Shown in pieces: positions 44,703 to 56,281 of a stretch of 64,000 nucleotides of DNA; positions within the stretch are counted from its first letter, which is position 1, and each line of letters begins with the position of its first letter. The stretch spans positions 1,674,001 to 1,738,000 of the forward strand of contig JABMLP010000004.1 of the NCBI GenBank assembly GCA_013176395.1. Reading direction: 5' to 3'. Source of the DNA: Venturia oleaginea (Eukaryota > Ascomycota > Dothideomycetes > Venturiales > Venturiaceae). The notes below the pieces were generated by a model, which searched no databases, had not been told where the DNA came from, and saw only the letters and a program-made list of their open reading frames with translations. Position numbers and translations under genes: made by a program.

Positions 44703-45828
44703 ACGTAATTCACTAGCGAGCGGGCCACACCACCGAGCGGGCCACCGAATCGATCATCTCATCTTTGCAAGCTTACACCACCACAACGCCTTTATTAATC
44801 AAGACTATCTATTATACAGAAGATTATCGATATTTAGGGCAATCGCTCGCAGCATGGTCAAAGCCCTTACATACAAAACAACTAGGTAAACCAAAGCAAT
44901 CCCTTGACTTGCACTACTTGATGACGAGGCTGTTGCAACAACTGTTTGCTGTATAGGAGCAATACTTGCCTGTATAGGCTGCTGTACAGTATTCTCCATC
45001 AGGCCTTGTGTCTCTGCAACTGTAAGTGTTATTTTCTTTGAGATCTGCTTTTTTTTGACTGCTCTCTTCCTCTTTTGCCTCTCATTCGCTGCTCTCAATT
45101 TCTCATTCTCATCTGCCAACAGTCGCTTCAATTGCTGTAACCCACTCCCGATCGCCTGGCTGTAATTGAGGTGGCTTGCCCCGTCGATCTGAGGTAGTAA
45201 CGACGCGTGAGGTGCTTGCAATACCCATTGCAAAGCCAGTCTCATCGAAGTTATAGATATCCCCCTCTTGAATGCCGTATTTCTGAATTGTATTACTCAC
45301 AAGCCGAAACCAGGCTCCGATAAGCTCTGGATCTTCGCATTGAGCACGCTGATAATCGTACTTGCGATTGAATCTCGATTGCAGGGTAGGCTGTCGCTTG
45401 ATGAACCTGGCAGACCAGTTGATACCGATTGAGGCTGAGGGACCGACGCGTTGTTGAAGCAGTAATTCCGCCGCATTCTGTACTGCACAGACTCGAGCAG
45501 GATAGCCTCGATTATCCATTGAGATAATCCATTGAGTTAAGACTTCTTCCTCTGTGGGAGTAAGTTTGTGGCTGTTTGCGCGCGTTTCGACGCGTGCAAC
45601 GCGTCCAGAGAGGCGATATTTGAGGGTACTGTATGGTACATTATAAGCTAATGCAGCTTGGCAAATAGTTGTGATTTGGCCTTTTTGATAGGCTTGAAGA
45701 GCAAGAAGTAATCGGCCTTCTTGCTGGGCTTTAGAAGGCATGAGGTGGTGGTGTAGAGGCTTGCAAAGATGAAATGATCGATTCGGTAGCCCGCTCGGTG
45801 GTGTGGCCCGCTCGCTAGTGAATTACGT
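44703..45828 (-). mobile_element. Deleted Fot1/pogo transposon (1126 bp, 70-bp TIRs)
   Basis: Terminal inverted repeats 44703-44772 and 45759-45828 (start ACGTAATTCACTAGCGAGCG, two mismatches) with TA on both flanks (44701-44702 and 45829-45830), the target of the Tc1/mariner-pogo group. At 1126 bp it is well below the usual 1.9 kb, because the middle of the transposase gene is gone. Confidence 0.9.
44805..45741 (-). pseudogene. Fot1/pogo transposase, internally deleted
   Basis: The ATG frame at 45741 encodes the HTH/CENP-B-type DNA-binding part (YNVPYSTLKYRLSGR, HKLTPTEEEVLTQWI) and the first catalytic Asp in YNFDETGFAMG. It runs to DREWVTAIEA and then stops near 45109. The C-terminal part resumes in another frame as QLKRLLADENEKLRAANERQ, followed by a basic stretch. 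The remaining DDE core between the two is missing. It cannot make active transposase but keeps its TIRs, so it could be moved by an intact relative. Confidence 0.85.
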
Positions 45829-45849
45829 TATAATTTTCATGTGGATATT

Positions 45850-46207
45850 TGTGACGGCACGGCACGTGACCATAAAATCACGTGTCGTGGCTCGTTTACT
45901 TTCTCTACTTAGTCGGAGTTTCCTTACGAAACTCCTACCTCTCTACCTTAGATCCTAAGTGTAATTCGGTGACATGTTCTGAAGTGCCTTGTGCCTTCGT
46001 ATGGATATGTCGTGTGACGGCATGGCATGGTGGCCATCTTTGTCACATGACTACGTGTCGCAGCCACACTGTGGCGAGAGGAACATCAACTCGCGCGCCC
46101 CGTAGTCACTTACTCTCTATCTGATATTCTCTCATCACACTGAGTAAATGGAATCTTAGTTCATTCTGTCTGGTTCAATGCTCGCCGTGACATGCCGTGC
46201 CGTCACA
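45850..46207. mobile_element. Solo LTR, family 2 (358 bp)
   Basis: Begins TGTGACGGCACGGCA and ends TGCCGTGCCGTCACA, flanked by ATATT on both sides (45845-45849 and 46208-46212). TG...CA ends and a 5-bp duplication indicate an LTR unrelated in its body to family 1. Confidence 0.82.
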
Positions 46208-46895
46208 ATATTCATCAAGTATGACTTACTAACTAATTGACTAATTGGCACCTGCAATTCTGATCTACGCTGTAGTTATATATTAACGGCTAAGGACCCG
46301 GATAAACCGTTTGTTAGTTATCGCATACCGAGCCTTTTTTTAGAAATAATCTTTATAATTAAGGGGTAGAATTAACTGATCTACGTGTTGGCTATGGAGC
46401 ATGTGGAGAGACGTTGGGGAGATGGGGTTATGAAAAGCATAGAAATGATTTTGGAAAATCGGTCGGGGTGGATCTTAATTTATATATTTAATTCTTGGCT
46501 TTGATACTGCCACTCTTGAGGCGGGACTTTCGAAAGTTTAGAACAATACACTTATCCTACCTTACTGAGTGTATTATTCCGTGACTGCAATTCTGATCTC
46601 GACGTACTGGTATAACCTACGCGATTCCAATCCTAGTCGGGATAATAGGGTTAAATTCGCGATTATGAAGGGTCCTTTCAAGACACGCTTTTTGATTTGG
46701 CATGTCAATGCTGAGGGGAGGACGAGGACGGAAATGAAGCAGAGTGAGGGCGTCGTTTTGGTAGGAGGTGAGGAATTCAGAAGGTAGGTTTTGGCGTTGT
46801 TGGTCGTGGTGGTTGTAGTGGCGGTCGAGTCCCCTTTCATTTATCAAGGTAGACTCATCCATCCGACCACCCTCCATAAAAGGATCCTCAAGCTT
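46208..46895. other. AT-rich intergenic stretch
   Basis: No gene supported; short chance frames only. Confidence 0.45.
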
Positions 46896-47899
46896 CTATT
46901 TCCGCTTCTTCCTCACCTCCTCCCCCTCCCCTAATCTACCGCTAATCTTCCGTTTCCTCAATCTATACCGCCCATCCGTCTCCTCCACATCCAGCACATC
47001 CTCCATCTCAACGTCCTCCCTAGCCGTCCCCTCCTCTGTCAAATAAACTCATTTCATTCTATCCTCATTTGTACTAGCTCGAATACGTGTCTCTCAATTG
47101 TATAAATATGCGGATAGCCCACACATCAATTCAGACTTCAGTCTGCTTCGTCTATCTTTTGACATCCTCAAACCTCCAAAACTTCCCACCAGCAGGCCAA
47201 TCCGCAAGCCTCTCCACAAACTCACTATCTTCATGATTAGATAACTCCTTGATCAACTTCTTAACCCTTCTACTCTCCTTTTCTCAGCTCTCCTCACTCT
47301 TTCCAAGTATTGGTGATATAACCCCTCAAAGCCAATCCTTCGTAAAAGTATGATTCGTGGAGATGACTTCCTTGATTACCTGGATTGATGAAGATGGGTT
47401 TGTTTTCATACCATGATATTAGAGCTGGGTATTATTCGAGGGGCAAGGGGACGGCGGTGGCATAATTTCTTTTCTCCACTCTCTCCATACTCAATAGAAT
47501 CTTCCAAAGGATGAGTAATGCCTCAAGCTCCTCTCCCATTCTTTTACCAGTGCTCTTATCTTTTTTATCATCCCCCTCCACATCATCCCCTAACGCCCTT
47601 CCCCTCTCTCCCTCAAATAAACCCGCACACGATGCATATTCCACGCCAGATTCGCCCTCGCATACTCACTTTTCCATAAATGCTTCGGTGGTAACCCTTC
47701 AATCCATTCTTCAAAGCCAGGTGGATTGTATCCGAAGTTGAGACGATAAATGTTCAGTAGTATCGCGGCACTTCCATCGTCCTCTGAAAAAAAGCCCCCA
47801 AGGAGACGGCTATGTATCTATCTGCTTGCGCGTCTCTTCGAAATCGGCTCCGTCCAATTCTTCGATTGCATCATCTTGGACTTGGAAGGTGGGGGACAT
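46896..47899 (-). pseudogene. Decayed unknown gene
   Basis: Reading the minus strand from an ATG at 47899: SPTFQVQDDAIEELDGADFE, then (frame change) SEDDGSAAILLNIYRLNFGY and EWIEGLPPKHLWKSEYARAN, then an acidic GDDVEGDDKKDKS stretch. This is followed by a frame with IKEVISTNHTFTKDWL, a TGA, GVISPILGKSEES, a second TGA, and then VKKLIKELSNHEDSEFVERL and GGKFWRFEDVKR. The tail has an acidic stretch and ends RKRKISGRLGEGEEVRKKRK. Coding character is clear, yet it takes several frame changes and nonsense codons. The two TGAs could be CGA to TGA. I do not recognise the family; the basic tail suggests a nuclear protein. Confidence 0.5.
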
Positions 47900-48744
47900 T
47901 GCTTGGTTAGAGGGGTTCTGATTTTCCGTTAATTTGCTTTAGGGTGTTCGAATCGAGGATGAGAGGAATCCTCCAATAAGATTAGAGAGTCCATCATCGA
48001 CATTTCCAACTACTCGAACAGCATAAAGATATATAACTTATTTCTGTTTGCCAACATCTCTGACTGTCCGAACAACATAAAGATACATGATTTGGCTCTG
48101 TTCGCCAACGAAGCGCGAGTAGGAGACCTAAAAGCTGACGCGGAACATTGCAATTGTGCAGCCCTAATTAGGAAGTAGACATGTGTGAAGCGAGGTAAAG
48201 CCATAGATAACAAACAGTTGAGGAGGTACTCGGAGCCAAGGGATGCTTTGAGACAATGAATCTGGAAGCGAATAACAAAGCAGCATATTCCGTCCGCATT
48301 CAGCCAGTACTTTTTTTTATCATCCTCACTCAGTGCCCCATTAGAACGATTCAACTACCTACACATGAAGAGAGGGAATACGGATTTACCAACTCGCAGT
48401 GAATGCCTAAACAAGTTGTATTCTCACGGCATACTTTGTGAGATCTGTATGCGGGTAAATCTCCTCCGGTTGACCGTGTATTCCTGAAAAATCTTCAAGC
48501 TCTCCTTCTAGCTCCTCCTGTCGAACTGCCTACTGGTGATCTTCTTTCGACTTCAATAGGCGTGCGTAGCTATCATGTGTCATATCTACATTGAGCATGA
48601 TATTATCAATTATAGTATCGTACATCTACTCTGCGAAGTAATTGTGATAGGCTTTAGAGGAAGACATCTCGACGTAACCAATATATGCGACGGTTATAGC
48701 CCTTGCGATCCATGTACACTCCACAGTGGGCGAATATATGCTGG
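47900..48744. other. Intergenic stretch
   Basis: A diverged direct repeat containing ACATAAAGATA-type sequence occurs at about 48016-48105. No gene supported. Confidence 0.4.
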
Positions 48745-50160
48745 TCATCTCAATCCAGGGACCACGCACAAAATGTCGCCGTACTCCAAGTGAATGCCAT
48801 TATTATGTACAGATCTGTAATCCGAAATGGCTTTCCACAAAGAGTAAATTTTTGAACGTGGAATGCAAGAGACTTTAAATGGGTCCAGTGCCGCAGTCCA
48901 AAGGCTGCTTTCGTCCGAATATGCTTTAGTATAACGAGGCAGAGAAAACAATTGCCCACCTCCGTGGTCATTATAGGCGTGAACACCCAAGATAATAACT
49001 GCTACCTGCAAAGTTTGACTTTTCCATCCAAAGCGCTGAGTTCTGTATTCAGAAGACAGACTTAGTCGTCCTTTCGACGGGGTATCTCGAAATGGAACGA
49101 GGTCTGAAAAGAATGTTCTGACAGCCCGCTCATCACTACCAGTCCAGTCGGGCACCCAAGAGCTCACGTTTACTGCTCTTGGCCCCGCATTTGGGCTTAT
49201 CGTGTGCTCCATAAAATCCAGATGTCGATACCTCTCGATGAGATATTTGGCAAAATCGGTGTATAGCCCATGTACACTTAATTCATAATCTAGTATATAT
49301 CCAAAGCCATCGGGGCTTAAATAAAGAAGTGCAAGAAGCTTGTCTTTCTGGTTGCTTGCCTGCCATTGACCTTTCATTGAGAAAATGTCCGACATTCTGA
49401 CAGTCCTGTTTTCCCGCCCGACTCATAGGAATTCAAGCAATTCGAAAGACGTTCGCGGATCACTGCCTTCGCGACGCCATGACTCCACTGGAAGCTCAGC
49501 TAGCATATGATCGAGAAATGTAGTAAAACAGCAGTTCGCATGCCTATACTATAAGCTTATTCCATCTGTGGGATTCGCCGTGATCTCTTGTAGTATCCAT
49601 ACTCTTCGCTAGTAAGTATATGATAAAATCTCCTCAGGAATTCGAGGCTCTTGCAATTGCTGCCATTCAGATCCAAGAACAGCAATGTTCTGCGAAGCAT
49701 CGTCACCATCCTTTAGATAATTCAGAAATCGCTCCATAATGTGAGTGGCCTCACCAAGCCAAACAACAACTTGCTGCTCTTTCTTGTAGATCTGCCCCAT
49801 CATTCCAATTTGGTGACCCTTGTCCGCGTCATCCCCTTGGTTGATAAACAGGGAATCAGCCCAGATCCAATCCACCCCCTTCTCTTTCGCCTCATCTCCA
49901 AAATACTGTACCTGCAGAAGGAATGATTATAAATTTGGAGTGAGGTTGAGCCAGGCGTCCTCAACGAACAGGATACGGTGGGGAATTTGACCACCCCAAG
50001 TATAAGTTAAGGCAGTGAATGGTGGACCATCCTCGAGTTTCACAATCTTCCTGTCGCAAGAGATGTATTGCCGGTTCGACTCTTGCTGGACTCTGACCAG
50101 GCGAATTTGGCCAGGTTGTAATGGTGGATAGACAAAGGTGGGAACCCCATTTAGGGACAT
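48745..50160 (-). pseudogene. HET (heterokaryon incompatibility) domain gene, decayed
   Basis: HET proteins trigger programmed cell death after fusion of unlike hyphae. From an ATG at 50160: FVYPPLQPGQIRLVRV, then FTALTYTWGG (first HET block) and LNLTPNL. A TAA at 49927-49929 follows; the same frame continues with QYFGDEAKEKG and SLFINQGDDADKGHQIGMMG, then QVVVWLGEA. A TAG at 49609 precedes RRVWILQEI. After further breaks, an open piece (49395-48745) gives KDKLLALLYLSPDG, VSSWVPDW and the C-terminal GDILCVVPGLR. Block order and spacing are those of the family. At least three disruptions make it non-functional. Confidence 0.82.
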
Positions 50161-52460
50161 GGTGACAGACGACAACCGCTCGAGTAGGGGAGCGCAAAGC
50201 GTTAGGAGCCACGGGATCAACCACTGGTTCCGGACGAAAGGAAAGGTTGGGTTGCGATGGTAGGTACAGGGAGGCTACGTGAGGTCCTGAGCGGAAGGAT
50301 CGAGTCGACTTCGAGAGTGCAAGAGAGCCAGCCTTGCCGCCGAATTGTGGAAGGTAAAGTCCGAGTCGATTATATGGTTGTAAAGGTTCGAAGAAGGTAG
50401 GAGTATTAGAAGGTCGGCGGAGAGTGAAATCAACGATACTTATGGCGATTACAGTGAGTTGTTATTTGTAAGATCAAAGGTACTCTGCCATTACCGGTCA
50501 GCACATGCATCCTTTGTGCACGTCGTCGAGATGCTGGGCAAGAGCTCATGGGCGGTGCCAATAGGCAGAGCACCCAATGTATAGGTGAAATGAACAGGCA
50601 TCCTGTAACTCGATGATATGTGCTTGGGCCGAAAAGAATCTCCGATGGTGATAGGAAATGGTGTGGTGGAGTTTGTAGTGGAGGTGCTACGAGCAGGGGG
50701 AACCGCGGTAAGTGAACTTACTTTGTAGGTAGGGTACTCCTGAGCTAAAAATCTCCTCAGGTAACAATATTCATATCAAACTAGTATTAATTTATAATAT
50801 CATTATAACAACATTGGCCTCCAAAGTCGAATTTCCAGCCTGTACGAGGCGGAGGCTACAAACCTTACATATCGTCTCGACGATGATGGGAGAGCCGATG
50901 GAAATCGCTATCCGTGGACTCACCCTCCACGGGCATCGGACGGCACGTCATGGTGGTTTGCCTGGTAGAGCGGACTCTACCACACCACGAGCGATGCTCC
51001 TGGACAGAGGGAAAACTCAGTACGTAGTAAGAGATGGCAATACAGCGATTACACGAAGAGCAACGTATACTGGAAGTACCAAGCTGGCACCGAGTCGGAG
51101 GAGTTCAAGTCCCGCCAAGGCCGCACAAAGAGTCCAAAATTCTTAACTACGACTACTACCTTACCTACTTCCTACACCACCTCGCCTACCCCGGACCGGG
51201 CGTGTACCGAAACCTCCTCCGCAATAGTCTGAAGAGACTCCACCTTACCTACCTTACATACCTCACCTACCTTACCTACCTCACCTACCTTACCTACTAC
51301 GCAAAAGTCTGAAGAGACATCACCTCACCTACCACCAACAATGGCGCGAGAGTCCAAAGGGGCCGCAACAGGAGCTGGAGGATAAAGAGCAGGGCAACAT
51401 CAAAAAGTGAGCGGAATAGAGAAGATAAAGGGCAGGAGGAGAAGGAAAAAGGGCAGGGTAACATCGAAAAGTGAGCGGGGAGGAGGAGGACCACCCCCGG
51501 TACAGGGACAAAGGGCAGGGGTGATGGGGAGAAAAAGGGCAGGCTAAGGGTAGGAGAGTATTCTGGTGATGTGGATTGGGGGGACAACGGATCACGGCAG
51601 GTTAAGGCATGGTATATACGGGGGATAGAAAATATCCGTACATGACGGTTCTCATGTGAAACGACAGCAGATTTAAGGCAGAGGACACGACTTAGAAGCT
51701 GTAGAGGAGCTGTACTGGCGGGAGTAGGATAGATGACCCGGGTAGTAAAGTGGGGGGCATAGTAAGAGTAGGTGTACGGCCAATTCGAGAGACGTCAAGA
51801 TAGCGAAGGGACCGGACCGTTGATGGCCCCCTTACGCACCGTATGGATTCCGCTCAGGATAGATCCGAGAGGCTTTTTCATCCCAGAGAGTTGGGTTTTT
51901 ACGATTGTAGATAGAGATTGTGGGCACACGGCACAGCAGCCATTACATACCACGTTAAATCTGATTATTATTATTATAATAATATTAAGATATCCACAAC
52001 AATGAGTAAACGGATCAAAATCAGATCAATTGACCCTAGAGATTCGCTCTACCCATTTGATTACTATACGTTCGTAGCTTTTTACCCTTCGGCAACAGAT
52101 TCCAAATCACATTTATCCTTCACTCATCGTGAAGAGTTGGGAGAGCGATGAACTGCCTACGTGATTGTAGCGACACCTTCCAATTCCAATTCTAATCTTT
52201 ACTGTTACAATGAGACATTTCAACGCAATGTCCGAAATATCTGAATGAGGAGCTTGGAAGGTGCAGAGGCCATCTGAGGGGGAATTGTTCAGGACGACGG
52301 AAACTAACTGGTGAGTTGTAGATTATCATTCAATCGAAGATAATGTCAGGCAATTGAACAAGTTGGCCTTATTCATATCCGCTGCAAACATGCCATGATG
52401 GATAGAGCAGCAAAATTCACTGAAAGTCATCTCATTCATAACAAATACTTACCCCTACAG
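50161..52460. other. Gene-poor region with simple repeats
   Basis: No supported gene. It holds a CCTACCTTA/CCTACCTCA tandem at about 51240-51298 and an AT-rich TTA/TAA run at 51962-51990. Long open frames near 51297-51595 reflect biased composition. Confidence 0.45.
51240..51298. repeat. ACCTACCTTACCTACCTC-type tandem repeat
   Basis: Degenerate 5- and 9-base units repeated about six times. Confidence 0.8.
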
Positions 52461-52700
52461 CTACGTCCTACCATCCCCCGTCATCTCTTCAATCCGCCGC
52501 CTCACCCTCCGTTCCTCCTTATCAAGGGCCTGTAATCTCGAAAACCTCTGTCGCACATCTTGTAATTTCCAATGCTCCATCCGCAAAGTATCCAGATTAG
52601 CATTTGGATTCGTAGCTTGCGAGTGTATCAAATACTGGTGCTCCGCAGGCACGACGTAAGTCCAGATTCGGGTATAATTCCGGTGGTACTTGTTGAACAT
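52461..52700 (-). CDS. Hypothetical 79-aa basic protein (doubtful)
   Basis: A true ATG at 52700 opens MFNKYHRNYTRIWTYVV, followed by a charged, helix-prone C-terminal half (RQRFSRLQALDKEERRVRRR). No family is recognised. It may be the last exon of a gene whose start I cannot find, or a chance frame. Confidence 0.3.
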   Translation of the reverse strand: MFNKYHRNYTRIWTYVVPAEHQYLIHSQATNPNANLDTLRMEHWKLQDVRQRFSRLQALDKEERRVRRRIEEMTGDGRT

Positions 52701-53731
52701 GGTTAATCAAGCTGGGACATCCAGTAGGTGTCGTGAACATGGTTGTCAATGAAGAGATACCAGCAGAGCCTAAACATGTTGATGCTGTCGCCTGGAGGTC
52801 GTATGTGTCAGTAGGCCACAATTGCTGTTATCAGACACAAAATCTCACCCCATTCGCCATAGCGCATGCAATCTCTGTGAAGAAGCGACGAGGTAAAAAA
52901 CAGAGGAGAGCTGGATATGCAGACCAAGTGACCGCCGCATCGACTACTGAGTATTCATACATTGACCTCGGGAAGAATAAACGCCTTGGCCGGCATCTAG
53001 ATCTTAGCCTTTTGAGGAAATGCGATATACTCTGCCGAATGAAAATCGTGTGCTAGTCAGTGAAATACAGATATTGCATAAACCAAAGCCCTTTTTTAAG
53101 CAACAGACGACCATTAACTTGAGCCAATGCGACTCAGAGCGAGTAACTATAATCCTAACCAGAAACCTATGAGCATTCAATCGAGTAGTAATACGTGGGA
53201 GTTCTGCCTTCACCGATCATTTCTACTCCTCCCACGCCATCAGGTAAGAGCGCACTGTAAGTATCCTGACAGAAATGATAAAGTACTCTGATAAGGGCAT
53301 TTAGAATGAAGATAAACCTAACGAGCGAGGGTGTATCGGAAAAGCCAGAAGACAAAAACTGCGGGACCTCGGAGATTACTAAGCCGGCACCCAGAGTTAC
53401 GGATCCATTCTGAGATATACGCGCTGTGAAAGAACAAAGAACACTGAGGAACATGAACATTCAAATCATCATGGTAAATTATGTAGTATTTCTGTAGAGT
53501 CGTATCGTGCTCTCATGAACTGTGTAATCCCTCAAAAGAAATGTCTCAATCTCAGACGCGCCCAGAATGCAATCGGCCTAAGCCACTAATGATTAAGAAT
53601 GCTCGTTCCGTTAGTCCCATTGAGGATCCCAGGTATGCCTGCCGCTCTGGGAGATCGTCCTCTCCACATTATTCAATCAAAGTTACAACAAGCATCTCAG
53701 CATTGGGTAATCTCAATAATCAATTACCCAC
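52701..53731. other. Intergenic stretch
   Basis: No gene supported. Confidence 0.45.
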
Positions 53732-54591
53732 CTAGAGCATGAAGACAGCGCCAGCAGCAACCACAGCCAAACCACCGATCGAGCTAGCAACTCGTCCAGC
53801 AACTCCACTCGTGGTAGAAGGCCTAGCACTTCCAGCAGCTGTTCCCGAGGTATTCGATGCACCCGATGCACCCGAGGCACCCGAAGGCTTCGTAGCACCT
53901 CCAGTAGCCATAGGCATGGTCATCGAACCATTTCCCGTGTTCATGGAATGAGAATCCGTGGCTGTCGCAGAGCCAGATCCATGTGAGGTTCCTGCAAAGA
54001 GGGAGGTTAGGTTATAAGCAGAAGTGTAAGGGTCAGGCGTAGCCGTATCCGTACCAGAAATAGAAGATGTTCCGATGGTTGTGTTGGTGGGAGAATGCGT
54101 ACCAGAGCTTGATCCTGACATACCAGAGCTTGATCCTGACGTACCAGAGCTTGATCCTGGCATACCAGAACCTGATCCTGACGAATAGGAGGGTGTGGAG
54201 GATGAGGGGGGAGGTGCGACGGCGGCTGTGAGTGGACGAGGTCAGTATTGGAGCAATTTTCAAAAAGTGGTGCGCCCTGAGTACGTACAGACTGCTACAC
54301 CGTTGCTCTTGCAGGTATCAGCAAAGCTTGCGAGAGCTGGTGCCGAATCGCCGCCTTTGCAGACGCTCTGGATCTGTTTCTGGACATCTGATGCGTGGGC
54401 TCCGCAGATTGTCTTGAAGTCGGAGGGGTTTGGTTGGGCGCTGTCTGCTATTAGATCGTGTAACTTAGGTTGTAGAGTGATTGTTCCGTTTATTCCTACT
54501 TGACAGCTGCTAGGAGACATGGTGGTGCGCTAGCGTATGCAAACTGTGCGGCAGAGAAGAAAGAGACTGCGAGAATGGCTTTGAATTGCAT
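53732..54591 (-). CDS. GPI-anchored cell-surface protein with four-Cys N-terminal domain
   Basis: Three exons, 54591-54500, 54440-54289 and 54225-53732, give 245 aa. Signal peptide MQFKAILAVSFFSAAQFAYA. The small N-terminal domain has four Cys (APPCLLAAV, TICG, SVC, DTC); this is half the eight-Cys CFEM pattern, so it belongs to a related small extracellular family. A Ser/Gly/Thr-rich stalk follows, with tandem GSSSG(T/M)S units from a 21-base repeat. The hydrophobic C-terminus (GLAVVAAGAVFML) after small residues is a GPI-attachment signal. Introns are 59 and 63 nt. A third possible intron is discussed in the findings. Expected in the cell wall or outer membrane leaflet. Confidence 0.82.
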
Positions 54592-55230
54592 CGTGGGAAT
54601 TGGTTCGTCGATTGAATGATTGATTGATTAATTAACCGAATGGCGGTGGTGTGCAGCGGTGTGCAGTTGGTAAGTGAACGAGTGGAAGAAGAGGGATCAA
54701 TGAGCGTCGGATGGTCAAACGAATGTATTGTTGTAGAAGACAGCGTGTGGTTGAAGTCACGGAGGGTTGTGGGTGGAATGAAGGATCATTATTATGACGC
54801 TGTGCAATGTTCTTGAAACATTTGAGATTGAGTTGACAGTCCAAGCTCCAAACTTTACTATATGGTGGGATCTCCTAATATAGCATTCCACGATCGGAAG
54901 ATTTGTGGATACTGGAAAGATGATCACGATCTGTGGACTTGTTATCGTGGAGTTCTGGCTGAGACTTGGTCCTTGTATAGCAAAGACTATCTCAAGGCAG
55001 TTTTGATATTATTCAATATCGTATATCATTGACGGGTCAATCATGTATCCGCTTCGCCATAAACGCGAACAAAGACCGCTGCGCAAAGAACAAAAAAAGG
55101 TACGAAGAGAAGAACACAACATAGCCATGTTACCCATTAGGCATTATCCGCATGAAAGAACGCCATGCCTGCGCTCGCTAAACTCAACTGGATATACCTT
55201 GCCAGAACGCCGTGTTCAAAATACAATCCT
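54592..55230. other. Intergenic region
   Basis: Upstream region of the GPI protein gene and 3' flank of the next gene. No gene seen. Confidence 0.5.
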
Positions 55231-56281
55231 CTAAAATGCGCCATGGGCTCGCCTAGTGCTGGGGTGGTGTGCCATGTCCGGTCTCACAAGGTGAGCGAAT
55301 TGTGGATTTACATTCGTTGGTGCCGAGATTTCCATTGGGGGTACTGGACTCGTTGGTTGCTCGTCGTACCTACGAAGGGAATTCTTTTTTGCAAGCTTTG
55401 GGCTCTTGGTAGGAGAGAACATTCCTTTCACTGGTGTATCTTTTGGGTAAGGTGGCACTTCGGATCTGTAAGAAGGGAGGATAGATTGTCGTGCTTGTCG
55501 GAATAGGTTTCGGACGGGCGACTTGTTCTTGATTGGCGACTCGGAATAGTGGCTTGATGAAGCGTATGGAAAAGTCGTCACGATGCTACTTGGCTTGCCA
55601 GTGCTTTCGATCTCGATTTCCCTGTCTGTGATGGCGACTAATCCCTTTGATCGGATCTGTCGCGCTGTCACACCAAGCTTTCGGTCGCAAAAGATTATGG
55701 ACTTTGCGATCATTAGCCCGGGCTCGTAAGTATGTGGGTTCATAAACACCTACCACCAAGATATTGATCCAGCCCATGGTAAATACAATTATACCGGAGC
55801 CAATGACAACTCGCCAGAAGGGAAGACCAATCGACTTCTGAGAGGTGGCCTCTTTGTTCAAGTTGCCGAGAATGTTGATACCGAGAACGACCATGGCGAG
55901 ACCGAGGAAATGGAAGCTATGTGAATTGCTCAAAACAGGCCAATTGGTCCGAAACCAACTCTTGAAAATAGCACATTCCGAGATGATGAGAAACACTTGA
56001 AGGTGTTAGCATGGTACAGCAAGACGGAAGGAAAGAACTTACTGCTCGATATAGCCGTGAGGCAATGTGTGGCGCCATCAAAGAAGAAAAACTCGAAAAA
56101 AGTCAGTGTTATTTCATGGAATGGCAATGCGTTTCTGATATACCTTCGATGCTGTAAATGTCTTGATGACCATGATCATGCTTGCCGCAATAACGAATAA
56201 TAAAGCGATAATATTCATTGCGCGAAGCACGTTCAGGATAATGAAACCTGGGCCAGCCAGTCGCTTACTTGTAAGAGGCAT
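55231..56281 (-). CDS. Four-TM membrane protein, unknown function
   Basis: Four exons, 56281-56144, 56091-56043, 55995-55754 and 55701-55231 (introns 52, 47 and 52 nt), give 299 aa. Four hydrophobic segments are visible: FIILNVLRAMNIIALLFVI, the SSMFLIISECAIF region, HFLGLAMVVLGINILG, and VVIGSGIIVFTMGWINILV running into SIIFC. A cytosolic Ser/Pro-rich tail of about 130 residues follows (SPIKNKSPVRNLFRQ) and ends RRAHGAF. The start MPLTSKRLAGPGFI is preceded by no other in-frame ATG in the region. It resembles an ascomycete family of small multi-pass proteins of unknown role; I cannot name it with certainty. Confidence 0.8.

Noticed and set aside
51020..51130. Possible tRNA: a B-box-like GAGTTCAAGTCC
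   Set aside because: No matching A-box and no cloverleaf could be folded by eye.
51297..51595. Two Ser/Pro/Leu-rich minus frames
   Set aside because: They reflect GGAG/AGGG-rich sequence; repeats inside explain the open frames.
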